This document shows positions 1 to 12,914 of a stretch of DNA of 64,000 nt, one piece after another. Every line of letters starts with the position of its first letter. Position 1 is the first letter of the stretch. Both the position numbers and the translations under genes were made by a program. The notes under the pieces are model-generated. The model worked only from the letters and a program-made list of their open reading frames with translations, searched no databases and had not been told where the DNA came from. Location of the stretch: the NCBI GenBank assembly GCA_020226215.1, contig CM035235.1, forward strand, positions 49,257,511 to 49,321,510. The letters run 5' to 3'. Source of the DNA: Sindora glabra (lineage: Eukaryota; Streptophyta; Magnoliopsida; Fabales; Fabaceae).

Positions 1-401
1 ATACACTCATTTACTATTTTTTAAGAAGCGACACTTCCTCTATAATTTTCTATCTATCAAGTAATATATAATGTTAGGTTTTGAAAGTTTTTAAGTGGTT
101 ATATAAGCTATTTCCTCTTTCAATACTTACAGTGTCTATGTAAAATAATTTCATTCAAACCAAATTACTTTATCAATTAATTAATATCAAATTATATTTT
201 ATATATCAATATTTTAGAAATAGAATGGACAATAACTTAAACAATCACAAAATTATTGTTCAATTGATTTAACTATTCGTAAAAAGAAATAATTTAATCG
301 GTTTAGTCGAATTAAAACCATAGTTCATTCTAAGTATATTTCAACTCAAATTTTAATAACATTGTTGTCTGTAATAGACTTGTGAAAATTTTAATAGTAT
401 A
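1..401. other. A+T-rich intergenic DNA, nothing recognised
   Basis: I see no coding potential, RNA gene or clear repeat structure here. The sequence is low-complexity A+T-rich DNA typical of the rest of the window. Confidence 0.6.
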
Positions 402-830
402 CTATGCTTTCTTTCTTCCCTTATCCAAACATATGGGATTTGAGAATTTAGTGATCCTATTGTTGCTAGTGCTTGGATTTGCTTCCAAGTCAATGTCTTT
501 GTCTAGTGGAATACAAACCAAGGCTAAGTAGGATAGAGGATCTCTTGCTACCAAGGCTTTAATCAAGCTCAATGCTATCTTAATAAATAATAATTGATGT
601 ATTTTAGCATAATGAATTGTTGGCAAGTCTTTGTCAAATTCACCAAAGAGTAAGGATCTAATTGTCTGTTAGATCATTGTCATGGGCTCCATGCCAAGTT
701 CCAACCGTCTTAATAACATGAGCCAAATGGGCAAAACAACCTACAATCGAGGGACACGCAAGGCTTTGCTGTTTAATTGGCCTTTGTCATCAGCGTTTAC
801 TTTAATCTAAGCATTTTTAAAAGGTTGGGT
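402..830 (-). pseudogene. possible degenerate coding remnant, unidentified
   Basis: This block has more balanced base composition than its surroundings. On the minus strand it holds an open stretch of 74 codons (626-402) with an ordinary amino-acid mix (IKALVARDPLSYLALVCIPL is part of it). Upstream on the same strand, around 800-640, frames continue with several stops. I do not recognise a family. A decayed retroelement piece is the simplest guess, because the strand keeps partial open frames interrupted by stops, but no diagnostic motif is visible. Confidence 0.2.
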
Positions 831-2930
831 CAAGTTTTGCCAACACAAGTTATGATCCATGAAAGGAATATAATTAGTGATATGATAACTTAATACAACT
901 AATTAGGTCTTTCTTTAGTGGTCTCGTGGTCTCTAGATCAACTTGTGCATGGATTTTGACTCAAGTTTTATATACGGTTTCAGTCACATTCCATATATGT
1001 CACAAAAAATTGAGAGGAAACATGAAATTATATATATAATGAGATGAAAAAGACGTGTGAAGCAAACACGGCGCTCATAGTGACAAGTATGAGATGAATT
1101 ATAAAATGTTAATCTCATTCAATTACCCTACCTGTTAAATGAAGTGTATATATATCTCCACCAATCCTCAAAAGATTCATAAAAAAAATTATTGCGATTT
1201 GTCATATATATATATATATATTATTGCATTTTTATATGTACACACATGCGCGTGTATAAGGAATAAGTTGAGTGCTTTGTTTGGTTTAAAGTTGCAATTT
1301 TGTATAATTCAAATTTGAAATCATAGTATTTTTTAATTTATATGTAATTTCACTAATTGTGATTTAATTATAACTGCAATTTAATAGTTATCATACTTTG
1401 AAATTATGTTAATAAGTGAAATAGGCTTAGGGTTTATTTATTTTTTGAAAATTACTTTTTCAAAAAAAATTGATGTGCTCTTGTAAAAATAATATATTAT
1501 CTTTATATCTTATTATTAAAAAAATAATACTTAGAGTTGTAATAATAAAAGAAAATAACCTTTTTTTTAAAAGATGAAATTCGTTATATTTAACATAAAA
1601 TATATAAAATATTTTTAATATTTTATAATTATATTCCTATAAAAATATTTTCCAACTAAATAAACAAAGGGCTTTATTTTTTGAGATCACTTTATTCCGG
1701 TCAAGGCAAATTAATTCCTTAAAGCCAGGTTAATTTGAAAACTCGGGGTAGGGTGGTGATCCGATGGAGGGAATATTTCCAGCAGAAAGAAGAACAAGCT
1801 ACTGAACAAAAAAGGGACATTTAATTTACTTGAATAAATAAATACATTAATTTATTGATACAAAATTAGTTGTTAATCATCAATAATGACGAATGTCATT
1901 AGCATTCTGTTTTGGCTGCTTAGAGATCTAGTGGTCTTACTTACATAATCTAGGTTTAAGAAAATAAAATTGAAATGATGTGACAATTTATGAATATAAG
2001 CTCAAATTATGTTATGGTCAAATCCTGGCTTATTAGGCGCAGTATAAAATAAAAGTATATATCATTAAGGATTTGCTTTCATACCATCTTAAAAAAAATC
2101 TTGTCGACACGTATTTTTGTTATTTTTTTATTAAAAATTATAATTTTTAATATAAAAATTTTATATCATTTTCATAAAACCTCAAAGGTTTTTAAAAATT
2201 TTAATTGCAACTTTAAATAATAGATCAGTTGTAAGATTTTTTATGTACTTTTTGTAAATAAAATTTTTACACGCCTATAGTTTTTTGTAAAAAAGTTTTT
2301 TTTATATATAAAAGAGTTACAAAAATTTTGATGAAAAAATACAAATTTTATGAATTTTATATTCAACTTTCATAAAAACTTGTAATTTTTATTTTATGGA
2401 CGTATCGTAATAAAACTCATACTATTATTCCATTTTTCTTTGATTTTAAAGGAAGGTAGCATTCTTCGAGTCCATACCGTAGGTTTAAAGTTAAAGAAAG
2501 TGACATAAGTTTTAGAAAGATACTATAAGCATTTGAAAATGAATTTCGAAGTTAAATACTAAATTTTTTATATATATTAAATTAAATTTTATAAATTTAT
2601 TTTATCGTCTTATATTTAATTATAATCTTGATTTTCATTTAAAATTCAACTTCGCTGCGTTTAACATTGCTGTAAGTTTTAACCCTCCTTAATCAAACTC
2701 GCTTGAACACTAATACACAATGATTTCAGAATTCCATTGTTTTTGTGAACCAAAATATATAAAATGCATTCCATTTCCATCGTTGGTTTTCATGTTTACA
2801 GTGCAATGGTTGAATATATATATATATATATAGACATCTGTTTTTTTACTACTAAGAAAAGGAAGGAAAAATCAAATAGAAAAAACATCAATCCTCTATC
2901 CATGGCCTCCGTAAGATTGAAACTATCTAT
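831..2930. other. A+T-rich intergenic DNA
   Basis: No gene or structured repeat was found. Short TA runs occur near 1206-1221 and 2816-2831. A slightly GC-richer patch lies at about 1690-1800 without coding potential. The rest is low-complexity A+T-rich sequence. Confidence 0.55.
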
Positions 2931-3160
2931 TATTTTTTCTATTTTTTAAGTATTATTTAAAAAAATTATTCTTATTTTTAAATATTATGCTTACTATTTT
3001 ATTTAAATAGATATTTAATAATTTTATTTACCAATTAATCTTTTAATAAATATATATTAATAAATTGCAATACATCTCTCTTAAAATTAAAATTATTTAT
3101 TCTCTTTATTAATTTTATATATTAATTTTAAACGACACTTAACAAGAAACGGAGAAATTA
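2931..3160. mobile_element. Stowaway-like MITE, copy 1 of a three-copy family
   Basis: The ends are imperfect inverted repeats: the left end reads TCTATTTTTTAAGTATTATT and the right end, reverse complemented, begins TCCGTTTCTTGTTAAGTGTC. The interior is A+T-rich and shares long stretches with copies near 26.66 and 27.01 kb. A terminal ACGGAGAAATTA resembles the degenerate CTCCCTCCGT-type end of plant Stowaway (Tc1/mariner-derived) elements, which duplicate TA on insertion. It has no coding capacity. Borders are good to about 10 bases. Confidence 0.6.
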
Positions 3161-3924
3161 CAATGTTCATGTTTTCAAAATTGTTGAAACATGATATTTA
3201 ATGGGTTTGGATTCTTACCCGCAAGGGACGTCACCGTTCCATACGCTACCCAAGATCATAATCATTTTTGTTTTTGATAAACTAGCTATACTATTCCTCC
3301 TTCTTTAATAATGATTGCCCCCCACCCCCCGGATTGTGATTAATTCGAATATTTTAAAATAAAAGAGTATTTATATTATAATGTTTAAAAAGAATAATTT
3401 CGTTGGAAACTCATGATTGATCATTTCTTGTTTAAAAAATAGAGTTGATTATTTTGATCTTTCCTTGAAATTTAATAAAATTATGTAGGCCTCATCTTTA
3501 ATTTTAAAATTTACTCAAACTTCATATTAAGCATAAAAAATGGTATATTTAAACCCAAAATGAAATTTTTATCAAGAAATAATGAAAAAAGAAAAAGATC
3601 ATACAATTCCAATCTACTAATATGAAATATTTTAAATATTTTAAATATTTTATGGTCAAAGTATGCTCTCAAATGGCTAAATATAGCCTATCAAGAAAAA
3701 TCGAATGGTAGTGTAAGCGCAATGTTTTATAGTCAATTAAGCTTAATTAAAATAATTTTTCATCATAAAATATTTAGAATATTTTATATCATTTAATTTA
3801 AATTTATAATATTTTTATTATATTATTAATAAAAAAATAAATTTAGAGTTGAGTATAATACTGTTATGTTCCAAAAGAAGTTTGAGTAAGATTTTTTTTA
3901 ATAATAATAAAAGTAATAATCTAC

Positions 3925-3928
<4 letters not shown>
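3161..3928. other. intergenic DNA with a short C-tract
   Basis: Mostly A+T-rich sequence without a gene. It contains two runs of six cytosines separated by one A (3318-3330), the longest C-tract seen in the window. Confidence 0.5.

Positions 3929-3982
<54 letters not shown>
3929..3982. repeat. (TA)n microsatellite, about 27 units
   Basis: An uninterrupted TA dinucleotide run, the longest simple repeat in the window. Such runs are length-variable and make poor assembly anchors. Confidence 0.95.
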
Positions 3983-3987
<5 letters not shown>

Positions 3988-4229
3988 AAATGTATCTCTC
4001 AAACATTGTTTTCTTTCAAAAGAAGTTTGAGTAAAAATGATAATTTATTGAATACGTATACATATATAAATTTTTGAGTTTGAACTTTAATTATAACAAA
4101 AAATAAAATATTTAAAATAATATCAAATATCATTATATTACTGATACATTAGCAAGTTATGGTTAGATTTTAAAATTAGAGGAAAGTTCCGCTTGTAAAC
4201 TGAGATCAAAATATTCTTCTTAAAATAAA

Positions 4230-4425
4230 TAATCGGGACAAAACACTGTATTGTTCTCGTTCCCACAGGTGGTCCGAGGCAATTAATTTGGGTATCTGCA
4301 AGAAATCAATGAGATTAAACTTGAATGCAACGTAAACGGTACTGGAATCAAGAGTCAAATCAAAGGCAGATCTCCGTTCATATTAGTCGGCAGGTGACGA
4401 CGTAGTTTTGTTTTCATCAATTTAA
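4230..4425. other. less A+T-rich islet, unexplained
   Basis: About 190 bases with clearly higher G+C than the flanks (for example GGTGGTCCGAGGC and GGCAGGTGACGACG). There is no open frame of useful length, and no RNA gene or repeat partner was recognised inside the window. It could be a conserved non-coding element or a relic of a gene or transposon. Confidence 0.3.
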
Positions 4426-5795
4426 TCGTATATCGAATAAAATTTAATGTATATATAATAAATTATAAATTATTAAATTAAATATTTTTATCTTCAATAA
4501 AATATAAAATTTAATATAAATAATTAAATATTCGATATTTGAATAAATTTAATGCAAAAAATTCACCATTTATACTTTGCGGTCAATATGTATTAAATTG
4601 AAAGAAATATATCTTTACCGACCTAATGACACTCGATATTAATTTAAAAACTTCACAATAATACATTTAAAGCTTAAATTCAGAGCCTTGCAAATATATA
4701 TTAAATGAATTACCGTGCCTATTATTACTTCGAAAAAAGATAATACTCTCACAATTGTAGTTAAAAAAATCATAATGCTATTTTTAAATTAAATTACATT
4801 TTACTTTTCTGTTTTTTACTTTGTTTTTTTCACTTAATCTATTTATAATTTTAAGTGTTAAAATATATTTATTAGTATTTTTACTTACTAACATTTTGTT
4901 CATATACATTATTTTTTATTTAAATTATATTTATTTCAATGGAAAAAATATTCTTATAAAATATAATTATAAAATATTAAAATGAGAGAAAGTATTTTAT
5001 TTATTTAAAAATATAAAGAATTAGAGGGAAAGCAACTTTCTCTATTAAAAAAATTTACTTTCCTCCACTATTATATATTAAGGTATCATTTTTTTAAAAT
5101 CATTAATAGAAATAATATATTATTCATTCATTAATATATATAAATAATATTTTTTTACAAAAAATACTTTCCAATAAGATGAATAGAGCCTTAAAATTTA
5201 ACAAAAATCACAAGTGAAATGTGCATTTTCTTTATTTCTTCAAATTTGACATAATTTAACATCCATTCCCAGACTAATTTATTTAAACAAAAAAATCTAA
5301 CCTTTATTAAAGATTTGTTGAAGCAATTTGCTCCAAGGTTATCAAAGAAATTGGAGATTAGAATTGGGGAGACGGGAATTGTATCTAAGAATGAGTGTCA
5401 ATTTTTTAAAAAAAGAGAAAAGAAAAAAAGGGCAAAGAACATGCGTGGTTTGTGTGTATTCTCCGTCAAATTTTAAATAGAAAATAATTTAAATAGGTAA
5501 ATAGTAATGATTGGAAGTGCAAGTGGACAAAATCACAAATAAATTAAATAAAAATAAGCAAATTCATTTATGTATAAAGTATAATTTATCCTTATTTTTA
5601 CATCTTTATTTTCTCTCTCAAAATTTAAAAAAAAAAAAAACAAAGAGCGGTCAGATAAAAATTATTCAAAAATTTATTATACCGCACAATATTTAGAATT
5701 AGAATGCAACTTTTTCTTAATCTTTTACGTAAGTGCCTCGATGGAAAATGAAGGGGAAAAATAAAAGGACAAAATTGTTCATGTCAAAGTGTTTC
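4426..5795. other. A+T-rich intergenic DNA
   Basis: Only low-complexity sequence and short chance open frames biased to Lys, Asn, Ile and Leu; nothing supportable as a gene. Confidence 0.55.
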
Positions 5796-5799
5796 ACTA

Positions 5800-6200
5800 A
5801 TGGAAGAGAAGTGCTGAAAGTGTCCTTTGTGGCAATCAATTCAACCCCATCTTGCCCGCCGTATCGGCATGATAGTAACCATTTTGATTCAAATATATAG
5901 GCAAAACCACTTTAGGAGAAGTTATATTAAAATTGTCCAAAAAGGGAAAAATAATAAAGATTCAAACGAAGTATGGTAATAAACAAAACATTCCCTTGTG
6001 TATGGGCTAAATTTGAACAAAGGCAATGGCTTTCTCTCTCACTTGATCAAAACTTTGATGGTGTGGTCCAAGTCTTTGTGCAAATGAAAGAGTTTACTGC
6101 AAAGCAAGAGAGATTCTGTCGCAGGTTGTAGGACAAGTGGGATGAGAAAAATGCCCTATGTTCACGTTTTCTAGCCACCAAGTCCTCACATGGCATATAA
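5800..6200. other. less A+T-rich islet, unexplained
   Basis: This block has mixed base composition (for example CATCTTGCCCGCCGTATCGG) and no sustained reading frame. A TATAAAA string occurs near 6195. I see no gene following it on either strand, so a promoter call would be speculative. Confidence 0.25.
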
Positions 6201-6355
6201 AATTAAAAAAAAAAAACTCTAACGAGGAAAGACATTTTTGTAATGGCGGGTTAAATTTTTTTCCCCAAAAATATAGTACACATAAGATATTTCAACATTA
6301 TTAACAAGTATTAGAAATATGATTAAATTATTCTTAAAACTTCTGTTAATAACTT

Positions 6356-6409
6356 AAATTTTTAAAAATAATCACATTTGATAAATTTTTAAAAATAATC
6401 ACATTTGAT
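6356..6409. repeat. perfect tandem duplication of a 27-bp unit
   Basis: The 27-base unit at 6356-6382, ending in AATCACATTTGAT, is repeated exactly at 6383-6409. Identity suggests a recent duplication, for example by replication slippage. Confidence 0.9.
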
Positions 6410-7795
6410 ACAATATTTAGAATTGACGATGAGTCTAATCAAATCATAAGATAAGATAAGATGCTTGAAGATGAATTCAATTTTTAGCTTGATGATTCAA
6501 GCTGACGAATTAAATAATAGATATACAAATTGAATAATTTAATTAATTATTAAATAAATCAAATTTGAATTTAAAGATTTTGACTTGATTATAATATGAA
6601 TTAGTTCGATTAATATGTATAATTAAAAATTAATTAATACGTATATATATTCTAAAACTTTTTGTAATATATAAATTCTAATTTAAATGTTTGTTGCAAT
6701 AAAAATCTAGTATTCAAAATAGCTATGATTTAATGTTTACATTTAAATTTGAATTTCAATTAAAATGTAAAAGCATATGGAATTAATGATAGACATTATT
6801 AACATTATTCTAATTTTGAAATCAATTTTGTAATTAAAATAAATTCAATTTAAAAATATCATTTAAGAAAAGGTGGAAAGGTGTGAAAATTATTCAAATA
6901 AAAATCCACATTGAATATTAAGAAAGGTGGATGCAAATATCCTCACTACAAAATAAAAGTAATAATGTAAAATTCTAAAGCTGTAGAAGTTATAAGATTG
7001 TATCCAATTCATATATATTAATTGGTTTAATATCAATTCAATAATTTTTTATATGATTTTAAACAATTTTAATTTTAGTGATAAATTGAACCGAATATAT
7101 ATTCAATTCACGAGATTTTTAGTTGGACTAATAAGTTCAATTTAATTTTTCAAATATTAGTTCAAGTTTATTAATTCAAGTTGACCTAACTATAAGCTCA
7201 ATTTGATTTAAGCTTGAGCCAAAGGAAAAAAAACTGATTGAAATTGAATTCAATGCAAACCATGAACCGAACAAAATTACATCTCATTTGAATTCATTAT
7301 CATTCCTAAAAGTACTAGAGTATCTTACATCGATACTCTTCTAATTATAAAACTAACAACAAGGCTATTAGGAGGAAATCAAAGGATAATTTTATAACTC
7401 GAATAGGATTAAACAAGAGGTGAACAGAAGTTTATTAATCGTTGGACATCGGGATATTTTTTGAAGACAAATGACCCGAACATGAACTATTTGCATTAAG
7501 AGAATTTCAATCAATTGACTCTTATTATCAATGCGTATATTGCTAAAATACTCGACATGTGAAAAGTCATCAGATGCATTTAAAAATGAAATTTTTGAGT
7601 AATTCAGGAAAAAGTTATAACTTTTTCTATTTTTAATAGATAAAAAATTATATGTAATTTTTTTTAATTATAAGAGGGTAATCTATTAATCTATATATAT
7701 ATAATTTTAAGATTTAAATCCTAAATATAATAAAAATAAAAAAAATTGAAAATAATATCAAATACCTAAGCTCTAAACTCTAAAGTGCAGATTGA
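6410..7795. other. A+T-rich intergenic DNA
   Basis: No gene found. Parts (about 6.45-6.65 and 7.0-7.28 kb) contain short, diverged GAATTGAATTC- and TCAATT-type words common in decayed plant MITEs, but I could not pair ends or target duplications. Confidence 0.45.
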
Positions 7796-7798
7796 TAT

Positions 7799-8345
7799 GT
7801 GAATTTTATATATAGATTTACACGATTTACTTCATCTTGTGAGAGTTTTGTGCTCAGCCCAAGCAGAGAGCATTTTCCTGCACAAATCGCAATAATGGAG
7901 GAGATGTCATTGCCAGCAAGAGTCGCAATTGCCCAGAAAGCCCAGAAAACCATGTACTTTGCGAAGACCAAACAACAAAGCAGGGTTTTTGTTTGCAAAT
8001 GCAAAGTGCCAAATCGGGAATATCATTTCAAAATATTGTTAAATTGACAAGTCCTAGATTTGATTGCCTATGTAGATAGAGAGGACAGGACCATCTCAAG
8101 TTGCAAAACAAAGACATGAAGGGATCAAAGGAGCTTGACGTTTTATTCAGGGAATAGGGATTTTGCATCCATCTTTGCCCAAATGAATGGCTCAGATTTG
8201 ATGTGCATTTAACTAGGAGGGAACATTAATCTAGTGACATATCTAAATTGCCCTGTCCGATATGCAAACAGAGATACCAAGGTATAGCATTTATTCAGGA
8301 TTTGGTTTGCACACATATTGTGACTCACCGAAATGAAGGCTACAT
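7799..8345. other. gene-like composition island without an identifiable gene
   Basis: About 550 bases with base composition like transcribed sequence. The longest open frames, 82 codons on plus (7799-8047) and 74 codons on minus (8004-7780), overlap each other and match nothing I recognise. Other plus frames show scattered stops (for example after 8047). It could be a gene relic, a non-coding transcript or a conserved regulatory block. It lies downstream of the 3' end of the P450 gene, some 2.3 kb away. Confidence 0.3.
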
Positions 8346-8666
8346 AATCAGATTCTTAACATTTTGATGTTAAGGTGTCAATTCTTTACCTTTTATTATT
8401 TTGTGTCAAAAATCTTTCTTAGACATATCAAAGAGTCTTTGTACCACAAGTAGAATGACGGTGTTGAACTGTGGACAATTTTTTTTCCTTCTTATATCAA
8501 GTCTTAGGATATGTTATCAATTTTTTTAAGAATGTATATCAGTACTTATAAATTGCTTAGCTCCTTGAGATTTCTAACAACAATGGACAAAATTAAAAAT
8601 ATTTTTGCTAGTTGCTCTTCATACTGTAATATCAATCTAATTCACATTTTGAACAAAATTCTTTAG

Positions 8667-9057
8667 ATTCTTATTAGGAGTGAAAATTTTTTATACAATA
8701 GAATAATTCGACACAAACACGATATATTTATTTGGATTCGAATTGACATAAAAATTCATTTAAGAATTTATATTAAATTTTTAAAAATTTTATTTAAAAA
8801 ATAATTAATATTTTAATCATAAATTACATAATAGAGATATAAAATTATTTAATAAAATAATAAAAAATTTAAAATAATATTTTATTAATAATTAAAAATA
8901 TTTTTATGAAAAATAATAAATAAATAATTTTATAATATAATTTTTATTAATTAATATTATTAAATAAGTTTAATTGATGATTTGTGAATAATCTATTTTA
9001 ACATATTTAATAAATAAGTTAATTCGAATGTCATAAATTGACACTTTTAATTCTTAT
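8667..9057. mobile_element. hAT-type MITE with 8-bp target duplication
   Basis: The element (8675-9049, 375 bp) is flanked by the exact direct repeat ATTCTTAT at 8667-8674 and 9050-9057. The inverted ends are TAGGAGTG on the left and TAAAAGTG read inward from the right. An 8-bp duplication and a TAGGGGTG-like end are hallmarks of hAT elements. The interior is A+T-rich and non-coding, so it is non-autonomous. Confidence 0.75.
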
Positions 9058-9059
9058 TA

Positions 9060-10240
9060 AGAGGTATGAGAGTGTAAATAAATTGAACAATGTTAAGCTC
9101 GATAATATTGAATAAGCTTGATCTTGAATTGATAAAAAAAAATCTAACTCAAATCTATGCTTGAATCAAATAAAAATCGAAATGAGTTTAGCACAAAAAT
9201 AGGAATATAAATGAATTTAAATGAATTATAAATTATATAATTCAAAATTCTTATACAACTTGAAATAATTGAATTTAAGCTTATGCAGCTTGGACTATAT
9301 TCAAATCCAAATGAGCCCAAACAAATAAGTTGTTACAAATAATATTAAATTTAAGTATTTTATTATTTATATATAATATAAAAATAAAAATACATTTTAT
9401 TATTTATTTTATTTAAGTTTGTAAAGTTAATTCAAATTTGATACGAAACTTGACGTATACATCAATTGAATTCAAATCAAAATTTGTACGAATTGATTTT
9501 ATGTTATTTACAAATAGATTTACATATTTTCCTCTAAGTAGATATAATTATGCAAATTCTATTCCTCTCTTTTAATAAATTCAATCAATTTTTTTTCAAC
9601 CCACTAAAATGGAAAGTTAATCTTGTGATATTAAAGTGCTAGAATAGCATAGTTATTAAAATCAAATTGAACATTAAATTGATTAAAGACTTAGTTAATT
9701 AACTCATTGATTCAATCAGTTAGTCATCAATTTAATCATTTACTCTTATAATATAAAAAAATAAAAATTATATATTTAATAAATAAAATAATAAATTTAT
9801 ATTATATTTCATTAAAAATATAATAATAAAAAATAAGTTAAATAAACATAATTTTATAATTAAATAAATTAATTTTAAAAAAACTAATAATTTAATATAA
9901 TATAACAATTCAACCAAATTAATTAAAAATCATCAATTGAACCAATCTTTTATCACTTCATTTAAAATACTAGCTTGATGGTGTAATTTAGACCACATCA
10001 ATCACCAATCTACCGATTTACCAATTGGTTTGAACTAATATTTTTGTGTAGAAATCGTAGCCAAACCAACCTTCAAATTTATTATCCAAGGACCCAAAAA
10101 AGCACAACATATCACTTATAATTTCTAGCACAATGACTCCCACTTAAAAAATAATTTACTGAATTTTACACATTTTTAATGATCTTTTTACTATCTGTCC
10201 TTAGTGTAGAAAACAAGACATTATAATACGCATTTTCATA
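9060..10240. other. A+T-rich intergenic DNA
   Basis: No gene was found. The part at 9060-9490 resembles diverged MITE sequence, but no clean termini were identified. The region leads into the probable 3' flank of the P450 gene. Confidence 0.45.
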
Positions 10241-10241
10241 A

Positions 10242-10264
10242 TTTATTAGCTTCTACAGTTTATT
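10242..10264 (-). terminator. candidate poly(A) signals for the P450 gene
   Basis: Two AATAAA hexamers on the minus strand (plus-strand TTTATT at 10242-10247 and 10259-10264) lie about 375-395 bases after the stop codon. No AATAAA occurs nearer the stop. Plant poly(A) signals are often degenerate, so the true site could be closer. Confidence 0.3.
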
Positions 10265-10636
10265 GTGTCCAAAACATCACCAAAAGATAAGCAAAAGCTG
10301 AGAGTGACACAAACATTTAACTAGAAACCTGTATTAATTCCACCCACCAATATTTACATCTGCTACAGATTTAACAAAAACAGCTTGACACATGATACTT
10401 AACTGTCAAAATTAAAAACTAATAAAAAAAACAAAAACCTTAATATCCATCGTACAGAAAGACCAAAATCACCATCTTCAACCCTCCCTAATTTACCATT
10501 TAGGTGGCTGCAAATATTATATATTTCTCACCAACCCCCATGTGCTAAACCTTCCTAGTTACATTTTTTTTCTTGTCCTTCATTTCTTCTTTTTTCAATT
10601 CTTACCCTTTTTCTTAATGAAAATTTAATTTAAGCT

Positions 10637-12776
10637 TTACCCACGCCTAGGACGCACTTGTACTGTCAAAGGATTAGCCATTTCACAGGAAAGCTTCAAC
10701 ACCTCAGACAAATCAACCCCATTCATCAGATGATGATCAGACGGCTGCCATTCAAACTCGTGCAAAAGGGAGGCCACCCAGTAAGTTACGGTAGCTAAAC
10801 CCAGCGCCTTGCCAGGGCAAGTCCTTCTACCCGACCCGAAGGGAGCCAATCTCAGATCCGAACCAAGAACAGAGAATTCCAGCTCCCCTTCTTTGCAGAC
10901 AAATCTCTCAGGCATAAATTCCAGCGGGTCCTTCCACACATCTGGGTCCCTTGAGATGGCCCACATGTTTACCATTGCTGTGGTCCCCTGAGGCACGTGA
11001 TGCCCATCGATAGTTGTATCAGTGATAGCCAGCCGGGCCCAGGAGAGAAGTGGGCCCGGTGGGTGCAGCCTCAAAACCTCTTTCACCACCGCAGACAGAT
11101 ACACCAACGCCGCCAAATCTCCCTCTGCGACGGCGTGTGACTTCCCCACCACCGTATCAAGCTCCTCTTGCACCTTCGATTGCACATCAGGATGAAGCAC
11201 CATCCTCGCTAGCACCCACTCTATCAAAACCGCCACCGTGTCCGTCCCTCTAAATATCATTTCCTGCAGCAAAACACCAAAATTTAATGCCATTTGACAT
11301 TTTCAATCATCAAATGCTTCCAATTTCCCCAAAATAAAAAAAAAGTACTTTCATTTAAAAAAAATTAAAAATATTCTCTCTCAAAAACAGTAGTTTCGCT
11401 TTATATATATATGTCACAAATTAAAATAAACTAGCCACATAACTTCATATACTCACATTCATAGAAGTTTACACTAAATTTCAATTTCTTAGTAATGTTG
11501 AATATATCGAATATTGTACATTTATGCTAAGAAAAATATTTATATTTACTGGCCAACAAAATCGGTAATAAAAATTTTTAATGTGCGTTTGGTTTTACAA
11601 AATCGACGTACGCATCCTACCTCGTATAAGCCACTCCTACGTGGACGAGAAAAAATAAAAGTAAAAATATGTGTGATAGCTGAGGTTATACAAATATTTA
11701 GCCTAAAAGATTGTGGTAGTTAAAAGTTACATTTAAAAAAATAAAAAAATATATATCCGAAGAAAACTATGAAATATTATACTAACCCAAAGTACGGCGA
11801 TCATATCGGAGTCGGATAACTTCTCGGGTCCTTGCAGAGAAAGCAAGACGTCAACGAAATCCCGATTCGATTCTGTCTTTTGGGCTCGGTGGTCGGCGAT
11901 GATCTTACTGACGAACCGGTGCACCTTAGGAACGAGTTCGGAGCACCTGAACCGAATTTTCTGGGCATCAAAGTCCGCCAGCCAAGGAAGGTGGTCACCC
12001 CAATTAAGGATACCCAGCAAATCGTACCCTTCATCCACTAAACCTCTTAACTCCTCCATTTCACTGTTTGTCTCGTATAGCTTATACCTCTGTCCAAACA
12101 CAGAGCACATCATGTTGTTCAGCGACGCCTTCTTCAGAACTTCACGAACTCGCAAGCTCCCAAGGCGGTTTCTGAACATGGCAGCCATTTCGGCGGCGAT
12201 TTCGGACCTCTGAAACTCCGAGGCTTTGATTTGTTTCGGGCAAAACATGTGAGTTGCAGCGATTCTCCTCAGCGTCCGCCAGTAAACGCCGTATGGAGCA
12301 AACCCAATCGCCCGGTTGAACATCAGGCTGTATGCGGATTCCTTCACGGGGCGATCAGCGAACACGGAGCTGTTGAGAATTTCCTTGGCGACGTCCGGGT
12401 TACATGTGACGACAACCCGCGTGTCGCCAAGGCTGAAAGCCATGAGCCTTTTGGCTCTGCATGCGGTTGCGGCCGCCGCAATACGGTGGTGGGCGAGAGA
12501 CAGCATGAGGTCCATGCTCCCTATCAGTGGAAATCCTTTTGGACCAGGAATCATTGAGGTGGCAGAAGAACCCGAAGAATTAGGGGTTCGGATTTTTCTC
12601 CAGTAATAAAAGAAGTAGTAGTACTTGCCCCAAGCAGGACCACCAGGGTGAGACCAGTAAAAGACAGTCATGGCTATCCAGAGCACCGCCATGATCAAAA
12701 GGGACCATGCAAGGTTTTCTTGCGTGCATTTGGATGCAAAAGCAAGGACCCAGAGATTATCAATGTGAGTAGTCAT
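10637..12776 (-). CDS. CYP78A: cytochrome P450, CYP78A subfamily (CYP78A6/8/9-like)
   Basis: Two exons, 12776-11787 and 11263-10637, join in phase 0 at the CYP78A junction (…AVLW/EMIF…) to give 538 aa. The donor is GTTAGT and the acceptor CTGCAG. Visible landmarks are an N-terminal membrane anchor (about residues 23-42), a proline-rich hinge PGPKGFP (78-84), C-helix WRTLR (166-170), I-helix RGTDT (335-339), K-helix ExxR (E392, R395), PERF (448-451) and heme loop FGSGRRTCPG with Cys479 as iron ligand. All key residues are present and no stop or frameshift is seen, so it should be functional in the ER membrane as a NADPH-P450 reductase-dependent monooxygenase. CYP78A proteins promote organ and seed growth non-cell-autonomously; the physiological substrate is unknown. 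The N-terminal SHPGGPAWGKY and the C-terminal LSCEMANPL region resemble Arabidopsis CYP78A9 and relatives more than KLUH (CYP78A5). Length is normal. The start is the first Met before the anchor. Confidence 0.95.
11264..11786 (-). other. intron of the CYP78A gene
   Basis: A 523-bp A+T-rich intron with GT…AG borders. It sits at the phase-0 position between the conserved Trp330 and Glu331 codons. It contains no further coding sequence. Confidence 0.92.
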
Positions 12777-12902
12777 GGTGATTTTAGATGAACAGAGACT
12801 GTTGGGTAAGTGTTTGATGAAATGACGCAGAGAAGAGAGAGTGAGAGAGGAGGGGGTTTGTTGGATGATGGTTGGGTTGAGGCGAAGAAGGAGGGTTGGT
12901 CG
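12777..12902 (-). promoter_or_regulatory. probable 5' UTR of CYP78A with CT-rich tract
   Basis: Between the start codon and the TATA box the minus strand is pyrimidine-rich (plus-strand GAGAGAGTGAGAGAGGAGGG at about 12835-12854). CT-rich leaders are common downstream of plant core promoters. The transcription start would lie roughly 25-35 bases below the TATA box, near 12875; this is inferred. Confidence 0.55.
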
Positions 12903-12914
12903 GGAATATATAGG
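12903..12914 (-). promoter_or_regulatory. TATA box of CYP78A
   Basis: The minus strand reads CCTATATATTCC, a good plant TATA box, about 130 bases upstream of the start codon. No better candidate occurs closer. Confidence 0.6.

Noticed and set aside
11800..12606. Plus-strand frames of 69-108 codons across exon 1 of the P450
   Set aside because: They lie antisense to the well-supported CYP78A coding sequence and are shadows of its composition.
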